A stretch of 64,000 nucleotides of DNA from JAHJQZ01 sp963676075 (GTDB taxonomy: Bacteria > Pseudomonadota > Alphaproteobacteria > Rhizobiales > Devosiaceae): the NCBI GenBank assembly GCA_963676075.2, contig CAXXNZ010000031.1, forward strand, positions 355,001 to 419,000. The letters are read 5' to 3'. Position 1 is the stretch's first letter. The number at the start of each line of letters is the position of its first letter. This document shows, in pieces, positions 53,279 through 61,769 of this stretch. A program made the position numbers and the translations under genes. Below the pieces are notes generated by a model, which saw only the letters and a program-made list of their open reading frames with translations, did no database searches and was not told the origin of the DNA.

Positions 53279-54580
53279 TCAGGCCCGGCGCTGTTCGTCG
53301 AGCGGCAGGTAGCTGGTCATGACGCGTTCGACGTGACGGATGGCGTTGCCGGCGCCGTCTTCCTCCCGCAGCTCATCGGCAATGCGCGCGGCATTCTCCG
53401 CATAGGACGGGTTGGTCGTCAGATCGCGTAGATTTTCGGCCAGGCTTTCCGGCGTCAGGCGCCTGAGGCGCACAGGCTCGGGACCACAACCTAGTTCATG
53501 TACGCGCCGCCCCCAATAGGGCTGGTCGACCACCTGCGGTACGACAAAAGTCGGCTTGCCGGCATGAAGACCGGCCGAAGTGGTTCCGGCGCCACCGTGA
53601 TGGACGACGGCTGAAACATATTCGAACAGCTTGTCGTGCGGCGCCTGGTCGAAGGCAAACACGGATTTGGGCAGGTCATCGGGATTGATGCCGCCCCACC
53701 CGCGGGCGACGACGGCGCGTCCGCCCCACAAGGCCATGGCTTCCTTCAGGATCTCGGTATTGCGCTTGGCCCCGAACGGCATCGAGCCGAAACCGATATA
53801 GACCGGCGCGGGGCCGGCCTCCAGAAAGGCTCGAAACTCGGGCGAGGGGGCCCAGCCGGTGTTGTCGGGCAATTGCCAGTAGCCGGTGACGATGGCCGGC
53901 TTCGGCCAGTCGTGCGGGCGCGGCGACACGATGGGCGAATAGGCATAGAGCGTGGTCAGGTGCCGGCCCTTGGTGTCCTTGAAGAAGCCGCCTTTCTTGC
54001 GCCGCTCGAGCCCCATCAGCTCGCGCCGCAGCTTGTTGCGCGGCAAGTCGTAATAGGCCTGCTGAAACACCGTAAATGTATGGGTCAGCTGGTTGAACGC
54101 CTTGCCGAAATCGGGGCCGTCATAGGCGCAGAACGGGAACTCGCTGGTCGAGGTCAGCGGCTGCAGCGCCATCATGATGGCGGGAATGTCGAGCGCCTCG
54201 GCGATATCGATGCCGAAGCTGACATTCATGTTCAAGAGAATCACATCGGCACCCTGGGCCATCACCCAGGCGCGGCGTGCCGCGATATCGAGGATGCGCT
54301 GGCCGCGGCTCAACAGCGCAGGGCCGTTGACCAGCATCGACTGGCTCATCGCTTTTTCGAAGCGGCTCTCGTGCAGGAAATCGACGATGGAGGGCCCAAG
54401 CGAATGGAATTCGATGTCGTACGAAGTAATGAGCTGCTCGAATTCTTCGGTAGCGCCGAAGATAACCGAATAGCCGTGCGCCTTCATCGCAACCGCAAGC
54501 GCCAGATAGGGCTGGACGTCGCCCCGCGTGCCGATGCTGGCGAAGACGACGCGCTTCGGCGTGGCTTTCTCAGTCTTCAT
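53279..54580 (-). CDS. Glycosyltransferase family 1 (sterol/flavonoid UDP-glycosyltransferase type)
   Basis: 433 aa. The N terminus RVVFASIGTRGDVQPYLALA is typical of sterol and macrolide-type GT1 enzymes. The C-terminal donor domain has PVYIGFGSMPFGAKRNTEIL, VFAFDQAPHDKLFEYVSAVV, then HHGGAGTTSAGLHAGKPTFV and VPQVVDQPYWGRRVHELGCG, the nucleotide-sugar site of this group. It is a soluble inverting transferase acting on a lipid or small aglycone. It converges with the sdpI-like gene; the acceptor is unknown. Confidence 0.92.
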   Translation of the reverse strand: MKTEKATPKRVVFASIGTRGDVQPYLALAVAMKAHGYSVIFGATEEFEQLITSYDIEFHSLGPSIVDFLHESRFEKAMSQSMLVNGPALLSRGQRILDIAARRAWVMAQGADVILLNMNVSFGIDIAEALDIPAIMMALQPLTSTSEFPFCAYDGPDFGKAFNQLTHTFTVFQQAYYDLPRNKLRRELMGLERRKKGGFFKDTKGRHLTTLYAYSPIVSPRPHDWPKPAIVTGYWQLPDNTGWAPSPEFRAFLEAGPAPVYIGFGSMPFGAKRNTEILKEAMALWGGRAVVARGWGGINPDDLPKSVFAFDQAPHDKLFEYVSAVVHHGGAGTTSAGLHAGKPTFVVPQVVDQPYWGRRVHELGCGPEPVRLRRLTPESLAENLRDLTTNPSYAENAARIADELREEDGAGNAIRHVERVMTSYLPLDEQRRA

Positions 54581-54960
54581 TCAAGCCCCTCGACATCGTG
54601 ACACAGCGTTTACAAACCCGGACTGCACCAGTAAACATGCTGTCGCCAACTCTCTATCAAATACAGAAAAGTGAGCCATTCGGGCAAGCGCAATGATCAC
54701 TTCGGGTCTCAATGGTCTGGTCTGCCACCGCATTTCGCCACTGGCGTCGTGCGTGTGTTCCGTTGACGCGTTGGCCGTTCGTGACAGGTCGGGTGTATGC
54801 GCTGCATTGTCAAGGGCAGCCGCAGCGGCTTAGCCGCGCAATCATCTTTTCTCCGCCTTCATCGAAAACTCACCAAAATTCCGCGATAAAGCGGTGCCGC
54901 CGCTCATCTCCCGATGCGGCGCAAACCGAGCCGAGGACCCCGAGGTCCCTTGAGGAAAAC
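54581..54960. other. 380-bp intergenic region before the aminotransferase
   Basis: No convincing gene is seen; an in-frame extension of the aminotransferase from 54712 has no ribosome site and no conserved sequence. A short hairpin GGACC-CCGA-GGTCC lies just before the GAGG ribosome site of the aminotransferase. No riboswitch is recognised. Confidence 0.4.
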
Positions 54961-56169
54961 ATGAATCAGGATTTCCACCGTATCCGCCGCCTGCCTCCCT
55001 ATGTGTTCGAACATATCAACCCGATCAAGGCAAAGGCACGGGCAGAGGGTGTCGACGTCATCGACCTGGGTATGGGTAATCCCGATCTTCCGACGCCGAC
55101 TCATATCGTCGACAAGCTCAAGGAAACGGTGATGGACTCGCGTACCCATCGCTATTCCGCTTCCAAGGGCATCAAGGGCCTTAGAAAGGCGCAGGCGAGC
55201 TATTATGGCCGGCGCTTCGGCATCAAGCTCGATCCGGACACCCAGGTCGTGGCGACGCTCGGCTCCAAGGAGGGCTTCGCCAACATGGCCCAGGCGATCA
55301 CGGCGCCGGGCGATGTCGTGCTGGTGCCCAACCCGACCTATCCGATCCACTCATTCGGCTTCATCATTTCCGGTGGTGTTGTCCGCTCGATGCCGGCCGA
55401 GCCGAACGAGGACTTCATGCGCGCGCTCGACCGTGCCGTGCGTCACTCGATTCCCAAGCCGATCGCGCTCGTTCTCAACTACCCGTCCAACCCGACCGCC
55501 TACACCGCGACGCTCGAGTGGTACAAGGAAGTGGTCGACTACTGCCGCGAGCACGAGATCATCATTTTGAGCGATCTCGCCTATGCCGAGATCTATTTCG
55601 ATGACAACCCGCCGCCCTCGATCCTGCAGGTGGAAGGGGCAATGGATATCGCGGTCGAATTCACCTCGATGTCCAAGACCTATTCCATGCCCGGCTGGCG
55701 CATCGGCTTTGCCGTCGGCAACCAGCGGCTGATCTCGGCCCTGGCACGGGTCAAGTCCTATCTCGATTACGGCGCCTTCACCCCGATCCAGGTCGCTGCC
55801 GCAGCGGCTCTCAACGGCAATGACGAGGTGATCGAGGAGGTCAGGAACATCTACAAGTTCCGCCGCGACGTCATGGTCGAAAGCTTCACGCGTGCCGGTT
55901 GGCCGCTGCCGTCACCGGCTGCCACCATGTTCATCTGGGCGCCGATCCCGGATCAATACGCCCATCTCGGCTCGCTGGAATTTGCCAAGCTGCTGATCGC
56001 GGAAACAGGCGTTGCCGTGGCGCCGGGCGTCGGCTTCGGTGAATATGGCGACAACTACGTTCGCCTCGCCCTTGTCGAGAACGAGCAGCGCATCCGTCAG
56101 GCTGCCCGCGCCGTCAAAAAGTTCCTCGCTGCCGACGGCAAGTCAAATGTCGTGTCGATGAAGGCATAA
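54961..56169 (+). CDS. Class I/II aminotransferase (AlaC / LL-DAP aminotransferase-like)
   Basis: 402 aa, ATG at 54961 after GAGGAAAAC. It opens FHRIRRLPPYVFEHINPIKA. PLP-site features: DLGMGNPDLPTP, SASKGIKGLRKA, NYPSNPTAYTA, SDLAYAEIYFDD, and the lysine in TSMSKTYSMPGWRIGFAVGN; the carboxylate Arg is in GDNYVRLALVENE. Relatives are called alanine transaminase AlaC or LL-diaminopimelate aminotransferase; the substrate cannot be decided. In related genomes it usually sits directly before hom and glpX. Confidence 0.93.
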   Translation: MNQDFHRIRRLPPYVFEHINPIKAKARAEGVDVIDLGMGNPDLPTPTHIVDKLKETVMDSRTHRYSASKGIKGLRKAQASYYGRRFGIKLDPDTQVVATLGSKEGFANMAQAITAPGDVVLVPNPTYPIHSFGFIISGGVVRSMPAEPNEDFMRALDRAVRHSIPKPIALVLNYPSNPTAYTATLEWYKEVVDYCREHEIIILSDLAYAEIYFDDNPPPSILQVEGAMDIAVEFTSMSKTYSMPGWRIGFAVGNQRLISALARVKSYLDYGAFTPIQVAAAAALNGNDEVIEEVRNIYKFRRDVMVESFTRAGWPLPSPAATMFIWAPIPDQYAHLGSLEFAKLLIAETGVAVAPGVGFGEYGDNYVRLALVENEQRIRQAARAVKKFLAADGKSNVVSMKA

Positions 56170-56193
56170 CGAGATATTTCAATGGTTTGATTG

Positions 56194-56222
56194 AAAGGGC
56201 GGACAGTTGTCCGCCCTTTTTT
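56194..56222 (+). terminator. Intrinsic terminator after the aminotransferase
   Basis: Perfect 11-bp stem AAAGGGCGGAC-AGTT-GTCCGCCCTTT with a run of six T (56217-56222), 25 bases past the stop codon. Confidence 0.9.
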
Positions 56223-56371
56223 CATGCCCACGTGCGGCGGCCTGGAAATGTCAGTATAGTTTTGGACGGAGTTTGTCATACAAAACGAAAATTGGGCTGA
56301 TAATTCAGGAGGACTGTCTAGTGTTACAGGGCGAAAGGAGAAGGCGGGGCGGTGGCAAAAAGCATGACAAA

Positions 56372-56457
56372 TAAACTATAGTTTAACCTTGGGGTGACAG
56401 CTTCATTTCGGCCGAGGACCTACATAGCCAATAATGCTGCCGTGATATGGCAGTATT
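56372..56457. promoter_or_regulatory. Palindrome and hairpin upstream of the NIT chemoreceptor
   Basis: TAAACTATAGTTTA (56372-56385) is a perfect 14-bp palindrome about 90 bases before the start codon. Nearer the gene, AATGCTGCC-N7-GGCAGTATT (56433-56457) can form a 9-bp hairpin in the leader, ending a few bases before the GGGGGA ribosome site. The 306-bp gap 56170-56475 holds nothing else recognisable beyond the terminator. Confidence 0.4.
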
Positions 56458-56475
56458 CCTTTGGGGGAATGACTT

Positions 56476-58812
56476 ATGTTGTCTGGTGTTTTGGCGCGCC
56501 TCGGTGGGCAATTGTCGAATTTGAGCATCGGCATGCGCATTGCGCTGCTGGCGGCGGTGCCCACGATCGGCCTGATCGTGATGGGCTTGCAACTGGGCTT
56601 GACCAGCATGGGGCATTTTTCCGAGGGCAAGCATGTTCTCGATGTCGCCCATTCGGTGCCTGTTATGTCCGCCGTCGTGCACGAATTGCAGATCGAGCGC
56701 GGCATGACGTCGGGGTTCATGAGTTCGGGCGGCACGCAATTCGCGACTGAACTGCCGGCCCAGAGAAAGAACACCGACGCAGCCATAGCGGCCTTTCACA
56801 AGGAGTTCACGGAAGACCTTCTGAATTTGCTCGGGCGCGAATTGCGCGAGACTGTCGTTACGGCCGGCAAGGCCATCGACAAGATCGGCGCCACCCGGGA
56901 CGCCGTGGACGCATCTTCGATCCCGATCCCTGCGGCGCTCGCATTTTACACCACGGGCATCCATGAACTCATCGAAATCCTGTCGGTCAGCATTGACGAT
57001 GTCGACAACACGGCGACCGTCGAAGCGCTTATCGCGCTTGAGAGTCTGGTCCGCGCCAAGGAGGCTGCCGGCCTTGAACGCGCCACCGGTGCCGCCGTGT
57101 TCTCCACCAAGACAGTCGATAGCGACATCCTTTCGCGCCTGAGCACGCTGATCGGCACGCAATCGGCACTTTTGTACGAATTCCAGGAACTAGGTTCGCC
57201 CGAGGTTATTGCGGCTTTTGAACAGAACATGGTCGACAATGATCTGAAGACATTCAGGGACTATCGTCAGCTCATGCTCGATGGCGCCGCAAATCCGGGT
57301 GTTCTCGATGCCGTCACGCCACCGCAATGGTTCGCCGCATCGACCGATCGCATCAATCGCCTGCATAAGGTCGAGCAGCTTGCCGACGATGATGTCGTCG
57401 CGCTGGCCGATCGCATCAACACCTCGGCACGCTTCAATCTGATCTGGACCATAACGCTCAATGTGGGTGTGATTGTCCTGTCGCTTATCCTGGCCTGGCT
57501 GGTCGCGCGGTCCATCGTGCCACCGATCAAACGTCTGACCGATACGATGACCACACTGGCCGACGGCGATACCGGGGTCGGTATCGACGCGGTCGATCAG
57601 AAGGACGAGATCGGCGGCATGGCGCGCGCCGTGCAGGTCTTCAAGGACAATGCCATCAAGGTGGCGGCCATGTCCGAGGAGGAGAGCGTCCGCATCGAGA
57701 AAGCCCGTGTGCGGGCCGAAGCCATGTCCGAACTGATCGACTCTCTCGGCATGAGCGTCGATGCCGCTGTCGAAGGCGATTTCTCCCGGCGCGTGACCAT
57801 TTCCGCCAGCGAACAGGACCTGCAAAAGGTCGCCGACAACGTCAACCAGCTGCTGATAACGACCGACACGGCGCTGGGCGAAATCGGCCAGGTCTTGTCG
57901 GCGCTGGCCGAGAAGGACCTGACGCAACGCGTGAACGCAACCTATGCCGGGGCTTTCGAGGCGCTGCGCTCGGACACCAATAGCGTCGCCGAGCGTTTCA
58001 ACGACATCATCGGCGGTCTGCAGGACACCTCGCGCACGCTCCGGACCGCGACCGGTGAGATCCTGTCCGGCGCCAACGACCTCAGCGAACGGACGACGCG
58101 GCAGGCCGCGACCATCGAGGAGACCTCGGCGGCCATGGAGCAGCTCTCGCATACGGTCATGGACAGTGCCGGCAAGGCACGGGATGCCAGCAACGAGGCT
58201 CTGAAGGCCAGCAACATCGTCGAGGAAGGCGTCGAGGTCATGAGCAACGCCAATCAGGCGATGGAGCGGATTTCCACGTCTTCCGAAAAGATCTCCGACA
58301 TCATCGGCATGATCGACGACATTGCTTTCCAGACCAATCTTTTGGCCCTCAATGCGTCGGTCGAAGCCGCAAGGGCAGGGGAGTCCGGCAAAGGCTTCGC
58401 CGTGGTCGCGGTGGAAGTCAGGCGTCTGGCGCAGTCGGCGGCCGAAGCGTCGTCCAGCGTGAAGGAACTCATCGAACAGTCCTCGCACGAGGTCAGGAAC
58501 GGCTCGCAACTGGTTCGTGACGTTGCCGAACGCCTCACCGGCATCCTCGATGCCGTCAGCTCCAATACGCGTCTGCTAGAGGCCATCGCCGCCGAGAGTA
58601 ACGAGCAGGCCAATTCAATCCACGAGGTCACGACCGCCGTCCGGCAAATGGACGAGATGACCCAGCAGAACGCCGCGCTTGTCGAGCAGATGAATGCCGC
58701 GATCGAGCAGACCGAGGCCCAGGCAGCCGATCTCGACGGCATCGTCGAGCTGTTCGAGATCAGTGACGGTGCAAAAAAGCCCTCGGCTTCGGGCGTGCGC
58801 CGCGCGTCCTGA
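56476..58812 (+). CDS. Methyl-accepting chemotaxis protein with NIT sensor domain
   Basis: 778 aa, ATG at 56476 after GGGGGA. First helix about 20-42, then a periplasmic NIT (nitrate/nitrite-sensing type) domain of about 270 residues with the marker VHELQIERGMTSGFMSSGG. A second helix is near 318-341 (FNLIWTITLNVGVIVLSLIL). HAMP (DEIGGMARAVQVFKDNAIKV), another HAMP-like unit and the signalling domain with IAFQTNLLALNASVEAARAG follow. The C terminus (SASGVRRAS) lacks the WSEF tether of the two receptors at the left end. The NIT domain suggests nitrate/nitrite sensing, but other ligands are possible. Confidence 0.95.
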   Translation: MLSGVLARLGGQLSNLSIGMRIALLAAVPTIGLIVMGLQLGLTSMGHFSEGKHVLDVAHSVPVMSAVVHELQIERGMTSGFMSSGGTQFATELPAQRKNTDAAIAAFHKEFTEDLLNLLGRELRETVVTAGKAIDKIGATRDAVDASSIPIPAALAFYTTGIHELIEILSVSIDDVDNTATVEALIALESLVRAKEAAGLERATGAAVFSTKTVDSDILSRLSTLIGTQSALLYEFQELGSPEVIAAFEQNMVDNDLKTFRDYRQLMLDGAANPGVLDAVTPPQWFAASTDRINRLHKVEQLADDDVVALADRINTSARFNLIWTITLNVGVIVLSLILAWLVARSIVPPIKRLTDTMTTLADGDTGVGIDAVDQKDEIGGMARAVQVFKDNAIKVAAMSEEESVRIEKARVRAEAMSELIDSLGMSVDAAVEGDFSRRVTISASEQDLQKVADNVNQLLITTDTALGEIGQVLSALAEKDLTQRVNATYAGAFEALRSDTNSVAERFNDIIGGLQDTSRTLRTATGEILSGANDLSERTTRQAATIEETSAAMEQLSHTVMDSAGKARDASNEALKASNIVEEGVEVMSNANQAMERISTSSEKISDIIGMIDDIAFQTNLLALNASVEAARAGESGKGFAVVAVEVRRLAQSAAEASSSVKELIEQSSHEVRNGSQLVRDVAERLTGILDAVSSNTRLLEAIAAESNEQANSIHEVTTAVRQMDEMTQQNAALVEQMNAAIEQTEAQAADLDGIVELFEISDGAKKPSASGVRRAS

Positions 58813-58829
58813 CACCGATGTGGCCGCGC

Positions 58830-59651
58830 TTACGTCGCGGCCACCAACTGCTCGCCCTCCGCCCAGGCATCGCCATTCCAGATGCGCCGGCGCATGTTCA
58901 CCGTATCGCCGGCCAGCTCGACAATATTGTAGCCGTTCGGCCGACCGCGCAGTCGGGTGGAGATTGCTGAATCGGTCTGAAGCGCCAATACGGGCAGGTT
59001 GCCGTTTGTGGTATTCGCCACCGCATCGAGTTCCACCGGCGCCACATGCTGGCGCACATAGCTCTTGTGGAAGTGTCCGCTCAGAACCAGTCGTACGCCG
59101 GCCTTGGCGAAGGCGGCGAGGGCCCGGTCGGCGCGGCCGACAATGTCCTGTCCAATGCCGCCTTCCTCGGGGTGCAAAAGCGGATGGTGGGCGACGACGA
59201 TCTTGAACACGTCGTCCGGCAGTTCGTTGAGACGCATCGATAGGCGCCGCAACTGGCCGCGACTGATGGCGCCATCGGACCAGTCGAACCCCCAAAGCGC
59301 CCGTCGCGTCGTCTTGAGACCGGCCACCACCACGCCATCGAACTGGACGAACGGCTCCAGATCTTCCGAAATGAAACTTCGGTAGCGCCCGTAAGGGTCG
59401 GTGAACCGCTCCCAGAGGTTGAAGGTCGGGATGTCGTGGTTGCCCGGCACGGCAATCACCGGCACCGGCAGGGCGTCGAGGAACGCCTTGGCTGCGCGGA
59501 ACTCGGCGACGCTGCCGATCTGGGTGAAATCGCCGCTGACGACGATGCTGTCGGGTCCAACCGTCGATACGTCCTCGATGAGGGCATTGGCTACGCTCTC
59601 GGAATGGGCGCCAAAGTGCAAATCGCCCAAGTGAACAATTCTCATGGTCAT
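58830..59651 (-). CDS. Metallophosphoesterase
   Basis: 273 aa. All calcineurin-like metal motifs are present: VHLGDLHFGAH, VVSGDFTQIG, VPGNHDIPTF, KIVVAHHPLLHP and VLSGHFHKSYV. The form is that of small cyclic-nucleotide/3',5'-cAMP phosphodiesterase-like enzymes, but the substrate is unknown. The ATG overlaps the stop of the upstream lipid-kinase gene by four bases (ATGA), so the two are co-translated. Confidence 0.92.
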   Translation of the reverse strand: MTMRIVHLGDLHFGAHSESVANALIEDVSTVGPDSIVVSGDFTQIGSVAEFRAAKAFLDALPVPVIAVPGNHDIPTFNLWERFTDPYGRYRSFISEDLEPFVQFDGVVVAGLKTTRRALWGFDWSDGAISRGQLRRLSMRLNELPDDVFKIVVAHHPLLHPEEGGIGQDIVGRADRALAAFAKAGVRLVLSGHFHKSYVRQHVAPVELDAVANTTNGNLPVLALQTDSAISTRLRGRPNGYNIVELAGDTVNMRRRIWNGDAWAEGEQLVAAT

Positions 59652-60610
59652 GCGGTATCCAGCAGTTTCAACGGTCCGCCTGCAGGTTCATTGCTGACCG
59701 GCGGCGGGGTGAGGACGGTCAGTTCGCCGGGGCGCATGGCGAAACGCAGTGGGTTATTGAGCGTCACCGGATCGCCGTCGACCATGGCGATAACCAGCTT
59801 CTTGTGGCGATCGAGCACAACCGTATCCGCCTCCACCGCCGAAAACACTGAATCGGACCGCCAGTTCCCGACGATCATCCCGCCAAGCATGCGCAAGGTG
59901 TCCAAGACGGTTATGCGCTCGGCGACATAGACGGTGAACTTGCCGCGATCGAGTCGCCCGCGACTGAACACGCGCCCGAAGCCCTCGTCATAGGCGTTGT
60001 TGGAGACGGCGATGGTCGAGACGGCGCGGCGCTCGGGACCCGCATCGTCGATGTCGATGGCGACGCGGATGCGCCTGAACCGCTCGATCCGGCGCTTGAT
60101 GAAGCCGAGAAAGGCCAGCACCGAAAAGAGGCCGCGCCGGTTGCGCAAATGCTCGCGCGCCGTGGCGATGCCGGGCACCAGCCCCACCACCACCTGATGC
60201 AGAAACAGCCGTCCGTTGACCGAGCAGACATCAATGCCCTTCGGTTCAAAGCCGGCGAAGCTCTGAAGCCAGGTTTCGATGTCGAGCGGAATGGACAGGT
60301 CACGGGCGAGGAGGTTGGCAGTGCCGAGCGGCAGGATGGCCAACTGCTTGCCGCTATCAAGCGCGGCTTCGGCAAGCGCTGTTACCGTGCCATCGCCGCC
60401 CGCCGCCACCAGAACAGGCGCCTTCGTCCTGCGGGCGCGCTCCAAAAGCACCTCGAAGCTGCCGTCGCGACCGATTGAGGCCACCTCGGCATCCACGCCA
60501 TGCGCTAAGAAACGCTCAGCCAGAAGCTCGGGAGTGAGCCCGTTCGAATGCGCCGTGCCCGAAGAAAGGTTCAACAGCACGAAGCAGGATTTGCGGCTGG
60601 ATGTTTCCAT
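59648..60610 (-). CDS. Diacylglycerol kinase family lipid kinase
   Basis: 320 aa from the ATG at 60610 (AGGGGCGAT upstream). The N terminus is SCFVLLNLSSGTAHSNGL, and the ATP-binding motif is LVAAGGDGTVTALAEAALDS, followed by LAILPLGTANLLARDLSIPL, the GTxN block of DagK/YegS/sphingosine kinase-like enzymes. The C-terminal half is a beta-rich domain. It would phosphorylate diacylglycerol or another lipid alcohol at the membrane. Coupling with a metallophosphoesterase that could remove phosphates makes the pair a possible lipid-phosphate switch; this is inference. Confidence 0.92.
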   Translation of the reverse strand: METSSRKSCFVLLNLSSGTAHSNGLTPELLAERFLAHGVDAEVASIGRDGSFEVLLERARRTKAPVLVAAGGDGTVTALAEAALDSGKQLAILPLGTANLLARDLSIPLDIETWLQSFAGFEPKGIDVCSVNGRLFLHQVVVGLVPGIATAREHLRNRRGLFSVLAFLGFIKRRIERFRRIRVAIDIDDAGPERRAVSTIAVSNNAYDEGFGRVFSRGRLDRGKFTVYVAERITVLDTLRMLGGMIVGNWRSDSVFSAVEADTVVLDRHKKLVIAMVDGDPVTLNNPLRFAMRPGELTVLTPPPVSNEPAGGPLKLLDTA

Positions 60611-60790
60611 ATCGCCCCTGAACTCGCACGCCTTGAAATGGCGTTTGCGCAGCCTTCGTGTTGAGATAACGCGGCAGAACCGGTTTGGTTGCCGAAGGTG
60701 CTGCTCTCCGGTTTGCCCGTCCGGCCGGCCGTGATATGCCCTGTGCAGCGTATGGAACCGGCGCGGTTTGCGCCAGATCGGAGAGACCTG

Positions 60791-61738
60791 ATGAAAGTCG
60801 GCATTATTGGCGCCGGCATGGTTGGCAGCACCGCTGGCTATGCCATCGCGCTTTCGGGCGCGGCGAGCACCATCGTGCTCGTGGACATGAATGCGGATCT
60901 GGCACGCGCCCAGGCTGAGGACATCCGCCACGCCGTGCCATTCTCATCCTCGAGCACGGTGCTTTCGGGCGATTATGCCGATCTTGCCGGCGCCGGCATC
61001 GTCATCATTGCCGCCGGCGTCAGCCAGAAACCGGGTGAGACGCGCATCGAGCTTTTGTCACGTAATGCCGCCGTATTCGATGCCGTCATCGGCAATGTGT
61101 TCAAGCATGCGCCCGATGCCCTGCTGGTGATCGCCAGCAACCCGGTCGACATCATGACCTACGTGGCCACCCGCCTATCCGGCCTGCCGGCGGAGCGGGT
61201 GATCGGTTCGGGCACGATCCTTGACACGGCGCGCTTCCGCACACTGCTGGGCAATCATCTCGGCATCTCGCCGCATTCGGTCCACGCCTATGTTCTGGGC
61301 GAGCACGGCGACAGCGAGGTGCTTGTCTGGTCGAGCGCCGTGGCCGGGTCCGTTCCGCTCAGCTCGTTTGCCGAGCAGCGCGATGTTCCGCTGACCGAGG
61401 CGCTGAGGGGCGAAATCGATGACACCGTCCGCAATGCCGCCTATCGCATCATTGCCGGCAAGGGATCGACCTATTACGGCATCGGCGCCGGGCTGGCCCG
61501 CATCGTCGAAGCGGTCAACCGCGACGAACAGACCGTACTGTCGGTCTCCAACGTCACCCCGGAAATCGAGGGTGTGAAGGATGTGGCGCTGTCTTTGCCA
61601 CGCATTATCGGCGCCAAGGGCATTTCGGCGACGCTTGTGCCCGACCTAGACTATGGCGAGCGCAAGGCCCTGCGGGGGAGTGCCGAGATGCTCAAGGAAG
61701 TTCAGGATTCTTTGACGCTTCCGCAAAGCGGCACTTGA
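60791..61738 (+). CDS. ldh: L-lactate dehydrogenase
   Basis: 315 aa, ATG at 60791 after GGAGAGACC. Rossmann start MKVGIIGAGMVGSTAGYAIA; NAD-binding Asp in VLVDMN. The specificity loop reads AGVSQKPGETRIEL: Gln at the position where malate dehydrogenases have Arg, which favours lactate/pyruvate. Further marks are IASNPVDIMTY, SGTILDTARFR (substrate Arg) and the catalytic His in VLGEHGDSEV. It interconverts pyruvate and L-lactate with NADH. Just 31 bases separate it from hom. Confidence 0.93.
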   Translation: MKVGIIGAGMVGSTAGYAIALSGAASTIVLVDMNADLARAQAEDIRHAVPFSSSSTVLSGDYADLAGAGIVIIAAGVSQKPGETRIELLSRNAAVFDAVIGNVFKHAPDALLVIASNPVDIMTYVATRLSGLPAERVIGSGTILDTARFRTLLGNHLGISPHSVHAYVLGEHGDSEVLVWSSAVAGSVPLSSFAEQRDVPLTEALRGEIDDTVRNAAYRIIAGKGSTYYGIGAGLARIVEAVNRDEQTVLSVSNVTPEIEGVKDVALSLPRIIGAKGISATLVPDLDYGERKALRGSAEMLKEVQDSLTLPQSGT

Positions 61739-61769
61739 ATCATAGGGCTTTTCCTATAAATCCTACTGC

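Noticed and set aside
61742..61757. ATAGG-N6-CCTAT with TATAAA considered as a promoter for hom
   Set aside because: No -35 box at a proper distance; kept only as a possible operator in the fusion finding.
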